From positions 1 to 39,339 of the forward strand of contig JAQUWH010000011.1 in NCBI GenBank assembly GCA_028692955.1: 39,339 nt of DNA, given 5' to 3'. Each line of letters opens with the position of its first letter. The stretch's first letter is position 1. Under the pieces are notes generated by a model that was given only the letters and a program-made list of their open reading frames with translations, was not told where the DNA came from and searched no databases. Of the stretch, positions 1-8,825 are shown piece by piece. The position numbers and the translations under genes are program-made. The stretch is from Clostridia bacterium (lineage in GTDB: Bacteria > Bacillota > Clostridia > TANB77 > CAG-465).

Positions 1-2
1 TA

Positions 3-1478
3 GTATATACAGGATCAGATACAAAAAGAGCACAAATGGTAGAGGAGATTGTAGGAAAAACAAGTACAGTAGAAGTAGGTGGATTAAAGTATAACAAACC
101 AAATCTATCGTATTTACCAAGCGCTACAACAAAAGCAGTAAAATGGGATGCAAGTAACGTAGAAACAGAAATGGAAATAACAGCAGCAGATAAAGATTCA
201 AGCTGGTATGACTATGCAAATAAGAAATGGGCAAATATATACACAAATAATAATGGAAACAAAGCATACTGGGTATGGATACCAAGATATGCGTACAAGA
301 TAGATCATCCACATACAACGACCGCAGAGAAAATTAACATCAAATTTTTAAGTGGAACAAGTAATGTAGCAAGTGATGGAAGCAGTCTAGAAGGATATAC
401 AATACATCCAGCCTTTACGTTTGGAGAAACACAATTAAGTGGAATATGGGTAGCAAAGTATGAAGCAAGTAGTTCAGATCCCAATAAAGTAACTTCAGAT
501 GGTTATACTGGAGGAGGAAACACTACAGCATTACAAGTAAGAGTTATACCAGATGTATACAGTTGGAGATCTATTTATATAGGAAATATGCAAACAGTAA
601 GTATGAATATGACAAGTAGTAATGGAAGTGTAGGAACTAGCACTAATATAGATACTCATCAAATGAAGAATATTGAGTGGGGAGCAGTAGCATATTTGTG
701 TCAAAGTATATATGGAGAAGAACCATGGAACAATCCATATGGAGATTGGACAGCAGGATCATATAAGTTAAAGACAGGATATGCAGGAGCAAGTAAAGAT
801 AGTGGGACACTTTCCGAAGGCAATGCAAATTTAGCAAAATATAACACAGTAAATGGAGTAAAAGCAAGTACAACAGGAAATATCTATGGCATCTATGATA
901 TGGCTGGAGGAGCATATGAATATGTAGCAGCTGTATTAAATAATGGAAATTCAAATATAGGATCACTTATGAAAGCAGAGCATGTACAAAGTAACAAAGT
1001 AAAAACAGAATATGCCAAATATTATGATGTATATGAACCAGGAGACGAAGAAAAAGAAGGCGGAGCGTATTACGGACAAGGAGGCGTAAATCTTTGGAAC
1101 TCAGGAAACGCGGAGTCACAAAATATCATCAGAAAAAGAATAACTGCAGCAACGTATGCAAATTTTAAAAATAAAAAAGGAGATGCACTGTGGGAGACAT
1201 CAAATGGGAATAGTTATTACGGAAGATATACATCAGGAACAGGAGACGTGGCATGGTTACAGGATACTGCAAGAGACTTTGCAAGTGGCAGTCAGTATGC
1301 CAGAGGATGGAATGCAGGTTACATGCTAGTCGGTCATGCCTATCTACCTTACCTGTTACGTGGTGACAATTTCAGCCTCGGTTCTAGTGTGGGTGTGTTT
1401 GCAGCTTATTCGCACGGCGGTTACGGCTACGTCGATATCGGATTCCGTCCCGTGCTTGCCGTGGGGTTGGCACTTTAA
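3..1478 (+). CDS. Surface-type protein, FGE/C-type-lectin-like C-terminal domain (5' partial)
   Basis: The reading frame is open from base 3, so the gene begins upstream of the window. The ATG at 36 has no ribosome binding site and is internal. The visible 491 codons resemble the sulfatase-modifying-factor (FGE/SUMF1) branch of the C-type-lectin fold: a YWVWIPRYAY block (267-296), GIWVAKYEAS, a WGAVAYL block (678-697), GIYDMAGGAYEYVA, and a terminal G-F-R-P-V-L before the stop. The protein is a paralogue of the complete gene at 36235-37959, which carries an N-terminal pilin-like membrane segment, so this one probably does too. Asn, Ser, Thr and Gly are abundant, as in extracellular proteins. 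The last 43 codons (1347-1475) are much more GC-rich than the rest and look like a DGR variable region. A catalytic FGE role is unlikely; ligand or surface binding is inferred. An alternative is an ordinary non-variable SUMF1-like protein. Confidence 0.8.
   Translation, partial: VYTGSDTKRAQMVEEIVGKTSTVEVGGLKYNKPNLSYLPSATTKAVKWDASNVETEMEITAADKDSSWYDYANKKWANIYTNNNGNKAYWVWIPRYAYKIDHPHTTTAEKINIKFLSGTSNVASDGSSLEGYTIHPAFTFGETQLSGIWVAKYEASSSDPNKVTSDGYTGGGNTTALQVRVIPDVYSWRSIYIGNMQTVSMNMTSSNGSVGTSTNIDTHQMKNIEWGAVAYLCQSIYGEEPWNNPYGDWTAGSYKLKTGYAGASKDSGTLSEGNANLAKYNTVNGVKASTTGNIYGIYDMAGGAYEYVAAVLNNGNSNIGSLMKAEHVQSNKVKTEYAKYYDVYEPGDEEKEGGAYYGQGGVNLWNSGNAESQNIIRKRITAATYANFKNKKGDALWETSNGNSYYGRYTSGTGDVAWLQDTARDFASGSQYARGWNAGYMLVGHAYLPYLLRGDNFSLGSSVGVFAAYSHGGYGYVDIGFRPVLAVGLAL
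1347..1475 (+). other. Candidate DGR-type variable region (VR1)
   Basis: These last 43 codons align without gaps to 37828-37956. Invariant framework residues are P1, LRG (4-6), S13, GVF (16-18), GG (24-25), Y28, FRPV (33-36), A38, L41 and L43. Between them almost every residue differs. In the block 1381-1440, 32 of 60 bases are G or C, against 19 of 60 in block 841-900 of the same gene. Many codons end in C (GAC, TTC, AGC, CTC, CAC, GGC, TAC, GTC, ATC), unlike the AT-ending codons upstream. This fits AAC-type template codons altered at adenines, but no template was found. Confidence 0.5.
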
Positions 1479-1520
1479 TAAGAACAAAATTATCAAAAAA
1501 TTATATGAATAAGAACAAAA

Positions 1521-1563
1521 AATACTTCTTATGATAAAGTAACTATCATAGGAAGTATTTTTG
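1521..1563 (+). terminator. Rho-independent terminator of the first surface gene
   Basis: A 16-bp stem pairs 1521-1536 with 1544-1559 through one G-T wobble, with a 7-nt loop. It is followed by a short T run (1558-1562) and lies 42 nt after the stop codon. Confidence 0.8.
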
Positions 1564-1650
1564 ATGAAAAGGTCAAATTTTTTTACTTAACAACTATTAT
1601 AATTCCTATTCATTTCCATATATTTTAAATATTTTTTCTCCTTGTTTTTG

Positions 1651-1679
1651 TTGACATGCAAACTTTTGTTTAGTATAAT
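1651..1679 (+). promoter_or_regulatory. Sigma-A-type promoter of priA
   Basis: TTGACA at 1651-1656 and TATAAT at 1674-1679 are separated by 17 bp, a perfect consensus. The priA start codon at 1697 is only 17 nt beyond the -10 box, so the leader is very short and holds just the AGGT ribosome binding site. Confidence 0.85.
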
Positions 1680-1696
1680 ATACATGAGGTAATAAG

Positions 1697-3958
1697 ATGA
1701 AAATAGCAAAAGTTTTAATCAATACATCTGTTAAAAACTTAAATAAAGTATACGATTATATTGTTCCAACCACATTAGAAAATGAGGTAGAACTCGGAAA
1801 ACGTGTGGTAGTGTCTTTTGGTAAAGGTCGCGCTAGTGAGGAAGCTATTGTTGTTAAAATGGAAGAAAAAACAGACAGTGAACTTGCTTCTTTAGGCTAC
1901 CGACTAAAAGAAATCATAGAAGTACTAGATGATATTTCATACATTGATGAAGAACGATTAAAACTTGCAAAATATATTTCCTTTTTGTATTTTTGTAATG
2001 TATACGATGCTTTAAAATTAATGTTGCCACCTGGTACTAAATCTAAAAGTAGTAGTAAAAGTTTGCAAACAAAACAAAATACTTTAGTGAAATTAACGAA
2101 AACATCAGAAGAAATCATGGAAGATATAGAAAATGAAAGTATTACCAGTGCAAAACATATTAAATTATTAACTTTTTTGATGTACAATGATTATGTTCTT
2201 ATCAATGATATTATTGATGGTTTAGAAATCTCTAGACAAATCATTACTACTGTAGAAAAAAAAGGATATATCACTTTAGAAAAAGTAGACCAAGAACCAG
2301 ACTTCCTATCTGAATTACATGTAGAAAGAACGGAAAAAAAAGAACCAACACCTGAACAAGAATATGCCATAGACAAAATAACAGAATACGTTGAAGCAGA
2401 AGAGTATAAACAATGTTTGCTATTTGGTGTTACAGGGAGTGGTAAAACGGAAGTATATTTACAAGTCATAGAGAAAGTATTAGCAAAAGGGAAAAACGCC
2501 ATTGTTCTTGTACCTGAAATTTCGCTTACCTATCAAACTGTCAATCGATTTGTTTCAAGATTTGGCAATAATATAGCAATTCTACATAGTAGGATGACAG
2601 TGGCAAAAAGAAAAGAAGAGTATAAACGAATTAAGAGTGGAAAGGTTAATATTGTAGTGGGAGCAAGATCTGCCATCTTTGCACCTCTTGATAATATTGG
2701 ACTTGTGATTATAGACGAAGAACACGATGGGAGTTATTATTCGCAAACAACACCAAAATATTCTACAAAAGAGGTAGCAGCCTATCTTTGTAAGCAAAAT
2801 AATGCTACTTTATTACTTGGTTCTGCAACACCAGAGATAACGTCGTATTATAAAGCACAAAATGGAATAGCCGAAATTATCACAATGGAAAATAGACCGG
2901 GAATTGCCATTATGCCAAGTATTGAACTTGTAAATATGAAACATGATAGAGTGATGGGCAATGTTAGTAATATTAGTTTGAGATTAAAGGAAGAAATAGA
3001 AAAGAATATACAAAACAAAGAACAGACTATGATTTTTTTAAATCGAAGAGGTTACCTTTCCTATTTGCGATGTAATGATTGTTCATATATCTTTAAATGC
3101 CCTAATTGTGATGTAGCAATGACCTATCATAAAACTAACAATTTATTGCATTGTCATTATTGTTCACATGTGGAAAGAAATATTAAGAAATGCCCTATAT
3201 GTAATGGTGAAAATATTTCAAGTACTACAATCGGCACACAAAGATTAGAAGAAGAATTAAAAGAAATATTTCCTAGTGTAAGTATTTTGAGAATGGATGC
3301 AGATACGACAATTACAAAAGATGCACATCAGAAAATATTGGACAAGTTTCGAAATGAAAATATCAATATTTTGATCGGAACACAGATGATTAGTAAGGGA
3401 CACGATATAGAAAATGTAACATTAGTTGGAATATTAGGTGTGGATACCATGCTTGGAATGGAAGACTATCTATCTAGTGAAAGAGCTTTTTCTAACATCT
3501 CGCAAGTTTCTGGTAGAGCTGGTAGAGCAAGTTTACCAGGTCGAGTGCTTATTCAAACCAATGATCCAGATAATTATATTTTAAATGCAGTTGTTCATAA
3601 TTCCTATCTTGAATTTTATGAGAAGGAAATTGAATATAGAAAAATATTTGGCTATCCGCCATTTATTGATATTGTGTTATTTGAGGTAGTAGGAAGAAAC
3701 TTTTATAACGTAAAATCAGAGATAGAAAGATTGTATACTATTTTAAGTAGTGAAAATTCTAACACTTACAAAGTTTTTAATCCAAAGGCACCCTTTATTC
3801 AAAAAATCAATAATAAATATAGAGTGAATATTATTGTAAAAACCAATTTGAATACGAATAGTTATAACAAGCTATATGAAAAGATTAAAATATTCAACAA
3901 AACCAAGAAAAATGATATCAACATGATTGTAACTAGAAATCCAATTTTTATAGGATAG
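1697..3958 (+). CDS. priA: Primosomal protein N' (PriA), replication-restart helicase
   Basis: Superfamily 2 DNA helicase that recognises stalled forks and reloads the replisome. At 753 residues the length is normal for Bacillota. The N-terminal 3'-end-binding domain is visible (about residues 1-100, VYDYIVP). The Walker A motif GVTGSGKTE is near residue 243 and the DEEHD Walker B box near 340. Eight zinc-binding cysteines lie between residues 459 and 502 in C-x2-C pairs. The helicase motifs GTQMISKGHD and QVSGRAGR follow. The start at ATG 1697 is supported by AGGT just upstream and a perfect promoter. The gene is transcribed alone and ends before the hairpin at 4026. The common def/fmt neighbours do not follow. 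No defect is seen. Confidence 0.97.
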   Translation: MKIAKVLINTSVKNLNKVYDYIVPTTLENEVELGKRVVVSFGKGRASEEAIVVKMEEKTDSELASLGYRLKEIIEVLDDISYIDEERLKLAKYISFLYFCNVYDALKLMLPPGTKSKSSSKSLQTKQNTLVKLTKTSEEIMEDIENESITSAKHIKLLTFLMYNDYVLINDIIDGLEISRQIITTVEKKGYITLEKVDQEPDFLSELHVERTEKKEPTPEQEYAIDKITEYVEAEEYKQCLLFGVTGSGKTEVYLQVIEKVLAKGKNAIVLVPEISLTYQTVNRFVSRFGNNIAILHSRMTVAKRKEEYKRIKSGKVNIVVGARSAIFAPLDNIGLVIIDEEHDGSYYSQTTPKYSTKEVAAYLCKQNNATLLLGSATPEITSYYKAQNGIAEIITMENRPGIAIMPSIELVNMKHDRVMGNVSNISLRLKEEIEKNIQNKEQTMIFLNRRGYLSYLRCNDCSYIFKCPNCDVAMTYHKTNNLLHCHYCSHVERNIKKCPICNGENISSTTIGTQRLEEELKEIFPSVSILRMDADTTITKDAHQKILDKFRNENINILIGTQMISKGHDIENVTLVGILGVDTMLGMEDYLSSERAFSNISQVSGRAGRASLPGRVLIQTNDPDNYILNAVVHNSYLEFYEKEIEYRKIFGYPPFIDIVLFEVVGRNFYNVKSEIERLYTILSSENSNTYKVFNPKAPFIQKINNKYRVNIIVKTNLNTNSYNKLYEKIKIFNKTKKNDINMIVTRNPIFIG

Positions 3959-4025
3959 AAAAATATAGAAAGATGTGTAAAAAATTTGACTTTCATGATA
4001 AATATAATCTCTTCAATCATTAAAC

Positions 4026-4062
4026 AAAACACCCTCTTTTTTTAAAAAGTTGGTGTTTTTAT
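4026..4062 (+). terminator. Rho-independent terminator of priA
   Basis: AAAACACC (4026-4033) pairs with GGTGTTTT (4052-4059). An inner CTTTTT/AAAAAG stem extends the hairpin, and a T-rich tail follows. Confidence 0.75.
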
Positions 4063-4244
4063 TTTATCATATAGTATGATGGAAAGCTACAATAGTAAGA
4101 GTTTCAACATTGTCGAGTTTTGTAACGTATTGTTTCTTCATATATGATACAATTTTTAATCATTAGTTTCAGTTTGCACCTGTAAAAAAATAGTTGAATA
4201 TCTTTTTAAATTACAAATTTAAGATGTAATTTTTGTAACTATAC

Positions 4245-4271
4245 TTGAAAAAAGTTTTAGTTTAGTATAAA
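4245..4271 (+). promoter_or_regulatory. Possible promoter of the beta-CASP RNase gene
   Basis: TTGAAA (4245-4250) and TATAAA (4266-4271) are separated by only 15 bp, so this is a weak match. It is the best candidate upstream of the start at 4315. Confidence 0.35.
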
Positions 4272-4314
4272 ATAAATAAAGTATAGCAATATATATTAAA
4301 AGGAGTTTGATAAT

Positions 4315-5931
4315 ATGAATATTACTTTTTACGGAGCTGCTAGAACGGTAACTGGTTCGTGCCATCTTGTAGAAGCTTGTGGGAAAAGATTTTTAGTAGA
4401 CTGTGGCATGTTTCAAGGTAGACTTACTGATCAAATTTTAAATTATGAAGATTTTCCATTTGAAATCAATTCGATTGATTTTGTGATATTAACACATGCT
4501 CATATTGATCATAGTGGTAGAATCCCAAAATTATATAAGCAGGGCTTTACTGGTACCATCTATGCTACTACCGCAACGATGGATTTGTGTAGCATTATGC
4601 TTGCGGATAGTGGGCATATACAAGAAAAAGAAATAGAATGGGTTAATAGAAAACGTAGAAGAGCTGGTAAGAAAGAAAATGAGCCGATGTATACCGCTCA
4701 AGATGGTATTGATTCCTTAAAACTGTTTAAAGGTGTAGATTATAATCAAACCGTGGCTATAAGTGATGATATCTCATTTAGATTAGTGGATGCTGGTCAC
4801 ATGCTTGGCTCGTCAATTGTTGAAGTGTTTGTCAATGAAGAAGGTAAGGAACAAAAAATAGTATTTTCTGGTGATCTAGGTAATACTGATATGCCCATAA
4901 TTAATGACCCTACCTTTATAAATGGTGCTGATTATTTAGTTATGGAGTCAACCTATGGAGATAGGTTACATGGGGAGCTAAAAGATCAATCAAGTGAACT
5001 CGTGCAAATTATGATTGATACTTTTGAAAGAGGTGGAAACCTAATTATACCATCTTTTGCAGTTGGTAGAACACAGGAAATATTATATGAGATTAACAAA
5101 TATGTAGGTGCTACAGAAATTGGAGCTAAATTAAAACAAATTCCTGTTTATGTAGATAGTCCTCTTGCTGTCAGTGCCACTAAAATATTCGAGGAAAATC
5201 CAGAATATTATGATGAAGATGCATTACGATATCTTTTGAAAGGAGATAATCCACTAGATTTTCCAAATTTACATTTTGTAGAATCTTCTGAAGAATCAAA
5301 AGCACTGAATGAAGATAATCATCCAAAAGTAATTATATCTGCTAGTGGTATGTGTGAAGTTGGTAGAATTAAACACCATTTGAAACATAATTTATACCGC
5401 CCAGAAAGTACTATACTATTTGTTGGCTTCCAAGCAGAGGGAACATTAGGAAAAAGAATACTTAGTGGTGAAAGAATTGTTAAAATATTTGGTGAAGAAA
5501 TAGCAGTGAATGCGGAAGTAAGATATTTAGACGCCTTTTCAGGTCATGCTGACAAAGTTGGTTTATTAAATTGGATTAAAAATATGAAACATAAACCAAG
5601 TAATATTTTTTTAGTTCATGGTGAATATACAGGTCAACAAGCATTAAAAGCTTCTATTGAAGAAGAATATAGTATAAAGACAATTATACCTGATTTTGAA
5701 GAGACATATACCTTTGATGGTAAAATATTGGATGGCAAAATGCCAAAATATCAATCTACTAGATTTGATATTCTTGAGATGTTATCATTCTTAAAGCAAG
5801 ATGTAGATGACGTATCTAATACGGTTAAATCAGAGATTAAGAATAATCCAGATCAAAATGATTTGCAGGATATCTTAAATAAATTAGAAGAAGTAAAGAG
5901 TGCTTTAATCAAAGTAAAAAACAAAAAATAA
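4315..5931 (+). CDS. MBL-fold beta-CASP ribonuclease/exonuclease (CPSF-73-like)
   Basis: Metallo-beta-lactamase plus beta-CASP protein of 538 residues, a family of RNA-processing nucleases distinct from RNase J. The zinc motif HAHIDH is at residues 61-66. The GHMLGSS, SGDLG and STYGDR blocks follow, then the beta-CASP motifs around SGMCEVGRIKHHL, AFSGHAD and LVHGE. These cover all the metal and catalytic positions expected for the family, so it should be an active Zn-dependent enzyme. The C-terminal 65 residues or so are charged and helical, with little conservation expected. AAAGGAG lies 9 nt before the ATG at 4315. The gene has flanking hairpins on both sides and is probably monocistronic. 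The assignment to RNA rather than DNA substrates rests on family knowledge. Confidence 0.92.
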   Translation: MNITFYGAARTVTGSCHLVEACGKRFLVDCGMFQGRLTDQILNYEDFPFEINSIDFVILTHAHIDHSGRIPKLYKQGFTGTIYATTATMDLCSIMLADSGHIQEKEIEWVNRKRRRAGKKENEPMYTAQDGIDSLKLFKGVDYNQTVAISDDISFRLVDAGHMLGSSIVEVFVNEEGKEQKIVFSGDLGNTDMPIINDPTFINGADYLVMESTYGDRLHGELKDQSSELVQIMIDTFERGGNLIIPSFAVGRTQEILYEINKYVGATEIGAKLKQIPVYVDSPLAVSATKIFEENPEYYDEDALRYLLKGDNPLDFPNLHFVESSEESKALNEDNHPKVIISASGMCEVGRIKHHLKHNLYRPESTILFVGFQAEGTLGKRILSGERIVKIFGEEIAVNAEVRYLDAFSGHADKVGLLNWIKNMKHKPSNIFLVHGEYTGQQALKASIEEEYSIKTIIPDFEETYTFDGKILDGKMPKYQSTRFDILEMLSFLKQDVDDVSNTVKSEIKNNPDQNDLQDILNKLEEVKSALIKVKNKK

Positions 5932-5936
5932 ATGTG

Positions 5937-5972
5937 TAGCTACTAGTGTATTTTAATATATACTAGTAGCTA
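5937..5972 (+). terminator. Hairpin after the beta-CASP RNase gene
   Basis: The 14-nt arms 5937-5950 and 5959-5972 are complementary except for one wobble pair. No T run follows, so termination is plausible but not certain. Confidence 0.45.
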
Positions 5973-5980
5973 AATTATGA

Positions 5981-6157
5981 TTAAAAAGTATTTATCATTT
6001 TACAAGAGAAACACTAGAAAAACATTATCCAAATTTTGATAAAATAATAAGTAAAGAAAAAGTAATTAGTAAGGATGGATTTAACCGTTATCTAGAAAAT
6101 ATGATGCAAGATAACGAATTTGTGAAGGAACAATTTGTTATTTTGTTTAATAAATAA
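5981..6157 (+). pseudogene. Unrecognised ORF remnant lacking a start codon
   Basis: This frame is open for 58 codons after an in-frame TGA at 5978 and ends with TAA at 6155. It encodes a charged, protein-like sequence (FTRETLEKHYPNFDK near the start, FVKEQFVILFNK at the end). It has no ATG/GTG/TTG with a ribosome binding site; the only ATGs are about 25 codons from the end. The reading looks like the 3' remnant of a small gene whose 5' part was lost or frameshifted. A different frame starts with ATG at 5977 but stops after about 20 codons. The family is not recognised, and it may be chance. Confidence 0.3.
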
Positions 6158-6191
6158 GGTCCCTAGATAATATAGTTAAGTAGGTGATGAT

Positions 6192-7121
6192 ATGATAATC
6201 GTAGATGGGCATTGTGACAGCTTAAGTGTTGCTTTTAAGGAAAAGATTAGTTTAGATGATACCGAGTTAATGTTTAACATAAAAGAGGCTAAAAAGCCAT
6301 ATGTGCAATTTTTAGCCACATTTGTAAATGACGATGTAGAAAAAAGTTATCAACTAGCAAGTGATATATTAGACAACTTTGATCAGCAATATAATTATTT
6401 AAAAGAAAAATATCACTTACAGCTCATAACAAAAAAAGATGAGTTAGAAACTATTGAAAAAAATAATCAACTTGGTATTGTTTTAACAACAGAAAATGGT
6501 GTTGTGATAGAAAAAGATGTAAACAATATTGCAAAGTTATATAACCGAGGCGTGCGAGTAATGGGGATTACTTGGAATGGAGATAATTTACTTGGCTGCG
6601 GTAGTGCTACCAAACATGATACAGGACTTACCAATTATGGTAGAGACTGCATCAAATTGATGAATGAACTTGGTATCATTATAGATGTCTCACATACTTC
6701 TTACAAAACATTTTACGATATTTTAAAGATAGGTGAGAAAGTAATAGCGACTCATTCAAATGCTTATTGCTTACGAAATCATGTTAGAAATTTACAGGAC
6801 GATCAAATCATTGAACTTGCCAAACGAAAGGGACTTATTGGTATTTGTTTTTACAAAGATTTTCTAACTGATAAGAAGACTGCTACTATAGAGGATATTG
6901 TAGCGCATATAGAATATATCTCTCATCTTGTAGGGGATGAATATATTTCACTTGGAAGTGATTTTGATGGTATCAAAAAAGATGAATTACCATGTGGGAT
7001 AGAAGGTGTAAAGGATATGGGAAAAATAGCTCTTGCTTTAAAAGAACATGATTTTAGCACCAATAGAATTCAAAAAATAATGGGTGGAAACTATTTAAAT
7101 TATTTAAAAGAGAATCTATAA
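6192..7121 (+). CDS. Membrane dipeptidase (peptidase family M19)
   Basis: Zinc dipeptidase of the renal-dipeptidase family, which hydrolyses dipeptides including D-amino-acid-containing ones. At 309 residues it is typical of bacterial forms. The binuclear zinc set is complete: H7 and D9 in DGHCDS, E101 in TTENG, H168 in DVSHTS, H188 in ATHSN, and D257 in GSDFDG. GVRVMGITWNGDN is the usual family block. No signal peptide is visible, so it is probably cytoplasmic despite the family name. AGGTGATG precedes the ATG at 6192. A bidirectional terminator at 7155 ends the unit. Role in peptide turnover is inferred; the substrate is unknown. Confidence 0.92.
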   Translation: MIIVDGHCDSLSVAFKEKISLDDTELMFNIKEAKKPYVQFLATFVNDDVEKSYQLASDILDNFDQQYNYLKEKYHLQLITKKDELETIEKNNQLGIVLTTENGVVIEKDVNNIAKLYNRGVRVMGITWNGDNLLGCGSATKHDTGLTNYGRDCIKLMNELGIIIDVSHTSYKTFYDILKIGEKVIATHSNAYCLRNHVRNLQDDQIIELAKRKGLIGICFYKDFLTDKKTATIEDIVAHIEYISHLVGDEYISLGSDFDGIKKDELPCGIEGVKDMGKIALALKEHDFSTNRIQKIMGGNYLNYLKENL

Positions 7122-7154
7122 AATACATGCAATGGAAAAAATTAATGAATAAAA

Positions 7155-7198
7155 TAAAGAAAGTTAAACTGCTGGAAAGTTTAACTCTCTTTTATTTT
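7155..7198. terminator. Bidirectional terminator between dipeptidase and SOD genes
   Basis: AAAGAAAGTTAAACT (7156-7170) pairs with AGTTTAACTCTCTTT (7178-7192) with one mismatch. T-rich sequence follows on the plus strand, and the A-rich left flank serves the convergent minus-strand gene. Confidence 0.75.
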
Positions 7199-7827
7199 TA
7201 TACAAAAAACTTATTGTACAATTCTTCTGCCTTTTCAAAATTGATAACATCAAAGAAATTATCGATATATTCATTTCTTCTATTGTTATATTTTAAATAG
7301 TAAGCATGTTCCCAGACATCAATTACTAAAACGGGGTAGAGATTTAGTTCTAATGGTGTATTTTGATTTGCAGTAGATATGATTTTTAAGTTTTGATTTC
7401 TATCAATGACAAGCCATGCATAACCTGAACCAAATTGTTTCAGTGCTGCCTCTTTAAACAAGTCTTTAAAGTTTTCATAAGAACCGAAATCTTTGTCAAT
7501 TTTTCCTGCAAGATTGCCAATTGGTACTGGCTTTTTTGCAGAACTATCTAGTAAACTAAAGAAAAGATTGTGGTTGTAGACCCCTCCTGCATTATTTCTA
7601 ACTGGTGTTTGTATTTCTTCTGGTAAACTAAATAAATTGCATAAAAAAGTTTCTAAATACCAATTATGAAATTTAGGATAGGGACTTATTGTTTCATTTA
7701 GCTTATCTACATAAGCCTTTAAATGCTTATCATGATGTAGTTTCATGGTTGCCTCATCAATATGTGGCTCTAATGCGTTATAATCATAAGGTAAAGGTTT
7801 TAGTTCAAACGGATATCTATTATTCAT
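7198..7827 (-). CDS. Superoxide dismutase, Fe/Mn family
   Basis: Converts superoxide to hydrogen peroxide and oxygen in the cytoplasm. From the ATG at 7827 the protein is 209 residues, close to the family norm. The metal ligands are H31 (in LHHDKH), H86 (GVYNHNLF), D170 and H174 (DVWEHAYY). The second-sphere Tyr of KAYV and the GSGYAWL block are present. This start was chosen because GGAG (7836-7839) sits 8 nt upstream; the ATG at 7833 would leave only 2 nt. The longer frame reaching 8037 would overlap the divergent gene and is not credible. Fe versus Mn preference cannot be decided from the sequence with confidence. Confidence 0.95.
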   Translation of the reverse strand: MNNRYPFELKPLPYDYNALEPHIDEATMKLHHDKHLKAYVDKLNETISPYPKFHNWYLETFLCNLFSLPEEIQTPVRNNAGGVYNHNLFFSLLDSSAKKPVPIGNLAGKIDKDFGSYENFKDLFKEAALKQFGSGYAWLVIDRNQNLKIISTANQNTPLELNLYPVLVIDVWEHAYYLKYNNRRNEYIDNFFDVINFEKAEELYNKFFV

Positions 7828-7882
7828 ATTCATCACTCCATAGTTAAAATATATGAAGGACAAGGAAGTCTTATGAAAAAAA

Positions 7883-7911
7883 TTGTGCAATAAAAAATAA
7901 TGTGGTAGAAT
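7883..7911 (+). promoter_or_regulatory. Possible promoter of the GDPD gene
   Basis: TTGTGC (7883-7888) and TAGAAT (7906-7911) are separated by 17 bp in the 107-bp region divergent from the SOD gene. Confidence 0.4.
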
Positions 7912-7934
7912 ATAAATAGTAATAAGGTGAGAGT

Positions 7935-8654
7935 ATGGATATGAATCAATATAAGTTGATAGCTCATAGAGGGCTATATCATAATGAAAAAGGAATTTAT
8001 GAAAATAGTATGAAGGCTTTTTATGAAGCAATTGCAAAGCAATATGCCATTGAACTTGATGTTCAAATTTTAAAAGATGGGACTATTGTTGTATTTCATG
8101 ATGAAAATTTGGAAAGGATGACTGGTGTAAACAAGCGAGTAAGAGATTGTACATTAGCAGAGATTAAAACATGTCATTTATTAAATAGTAATGAAAAAAT
8201 ACCAACATTAAGAGAGGTTTTAGAGCTAGTAGCTGGTAAGGTTGCTATTGTAATAGAAATAAAGAGGCGCTACAAATCTTATGGAATAGAGAAGGCAGTC
8301 TATGAAATTTTAAAAGAGTATAATGGTGAATATTGTATTGAGTCTTTTAATCCTTTTACTGTACTTTGGTTTAAAAATCATCATAAAGAGATTGCTAGAG
8401 GACTTTTATCCACTAAGGAACTTACTACTTTAAAAAAAATAATTGTTGCTACTACAAACAATTTACCTTTTTTGTATCCATTGTTGCAACTTGATTTTAT
8501 TTCTTATCGCTATACAGATATCAATGAGAGTATTAAAAATAGATGTCAAAAGAATCATGTTTATTTGATTGCATGGACGATTAAAAACAAAAAGGAATAT
8601 ATCAAAATAAAAGAAAAATGTGATGGTATTATATTTGAAAATTTTCTTCCTTAG
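7935..8654 (+). CDS. Glycerophosphodiester phosphodiesterase
   Basis: Cytoplasmic GDPD-family enzyme of 239 residues, releasing sn-glycerol-3-phosphate from phospholipid head-group diesters. The catalytic set is visible: H11-R12 (AHRG), E40 and D42 (IELDV), H55 (VFHD), and E-I-K in VIVIEIKRR near residue 104. The C-terminal barrel motif IAWTIKNKKE is typical. AAGGTGAGAG precedes the ATG at 7935; a second in-frame ATG two codons later is possible. It is divergent from the SOD gene. A larger, duplicated GDPD protein occurs at 29489, so the genome has at least two enzymes of this family. No membrane segment is present. Confidence 0.93.
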   Translation: MDMNQYKLIAHRGLYHNEKGIYENSMKAFYEAIAKQYAIELDVQILKDGTIVVFHDENLERMTGVNKRVRDCTLAEIKTCHLLNSNEKIPTLREVLELVAGKVAIVIEIKRRYKSYGIEKAVYEILKEYNGEYCIESFNPFTVLWFKNHHKEIARGLLSTKELTTLKKIIVATTNNLPFLYPLLQLDFISYRYTDINESIKNRCQKNHVYLIAWTIKNKKEYIKIKEKCDGIIFENFLP

Positions 8655-8770
8655 CAGATAAAAAGGATATATGTAAAATAACATGGTGAAGAGGGGTCAC
8701 AACTGTTTTTTTGTCATATTTTGTCGTATTTTTTGTAATAATTTTGTAAAGAAAATAACATATAATTTGC

Positions 8771-8799
8771 TTGAAAAGAGAAATGTATTGTAATATAAT
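8771..8799 (+). promoter_or_regulatory. Promoter of the DUF1846 gene
   Basis: TTGAAA (8771-8776) and TATAAT (8794-8799) are separated by 17 bp. The start codon is at 8826. Confidence 0.75.
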
Positions 8800-8825
8800 C
8801 ATAGTATCTTGTATGGGGTGAAGGT

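Larger units (their letters stand above)
3959..4314. other. 356-nt gene-free stretch between priA and the beta-CASP RNase gene
   Basis: It holds the priA terminator (4026-4062), a weaker AT-rich hairpin (4208-4215 with 4225-4232, then TTTG), and a possible promoter at 4245-4271. No open frame with a ribosome binding site, and no recognisable RNA gene, is seen in 4063-4207. Confidence 0.6.

Noticed and set aside
643-966. Minus-strand ORF rich in Leu, His and Tyr inside the first surface gene
   Set aside because: It is a shadow of the A-rich plus-strand coding sequence, has no ribosome binding site, and its composition is implausible. The same applies to the one at 36554-36946.
7828-8037. N-terminal extension of the SOD reading frame
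   Set aside because: It would overlap the divergent GDPD gene and its promoter, and the ribosome binding site at 7836-7839 points to the ATG at 7827.
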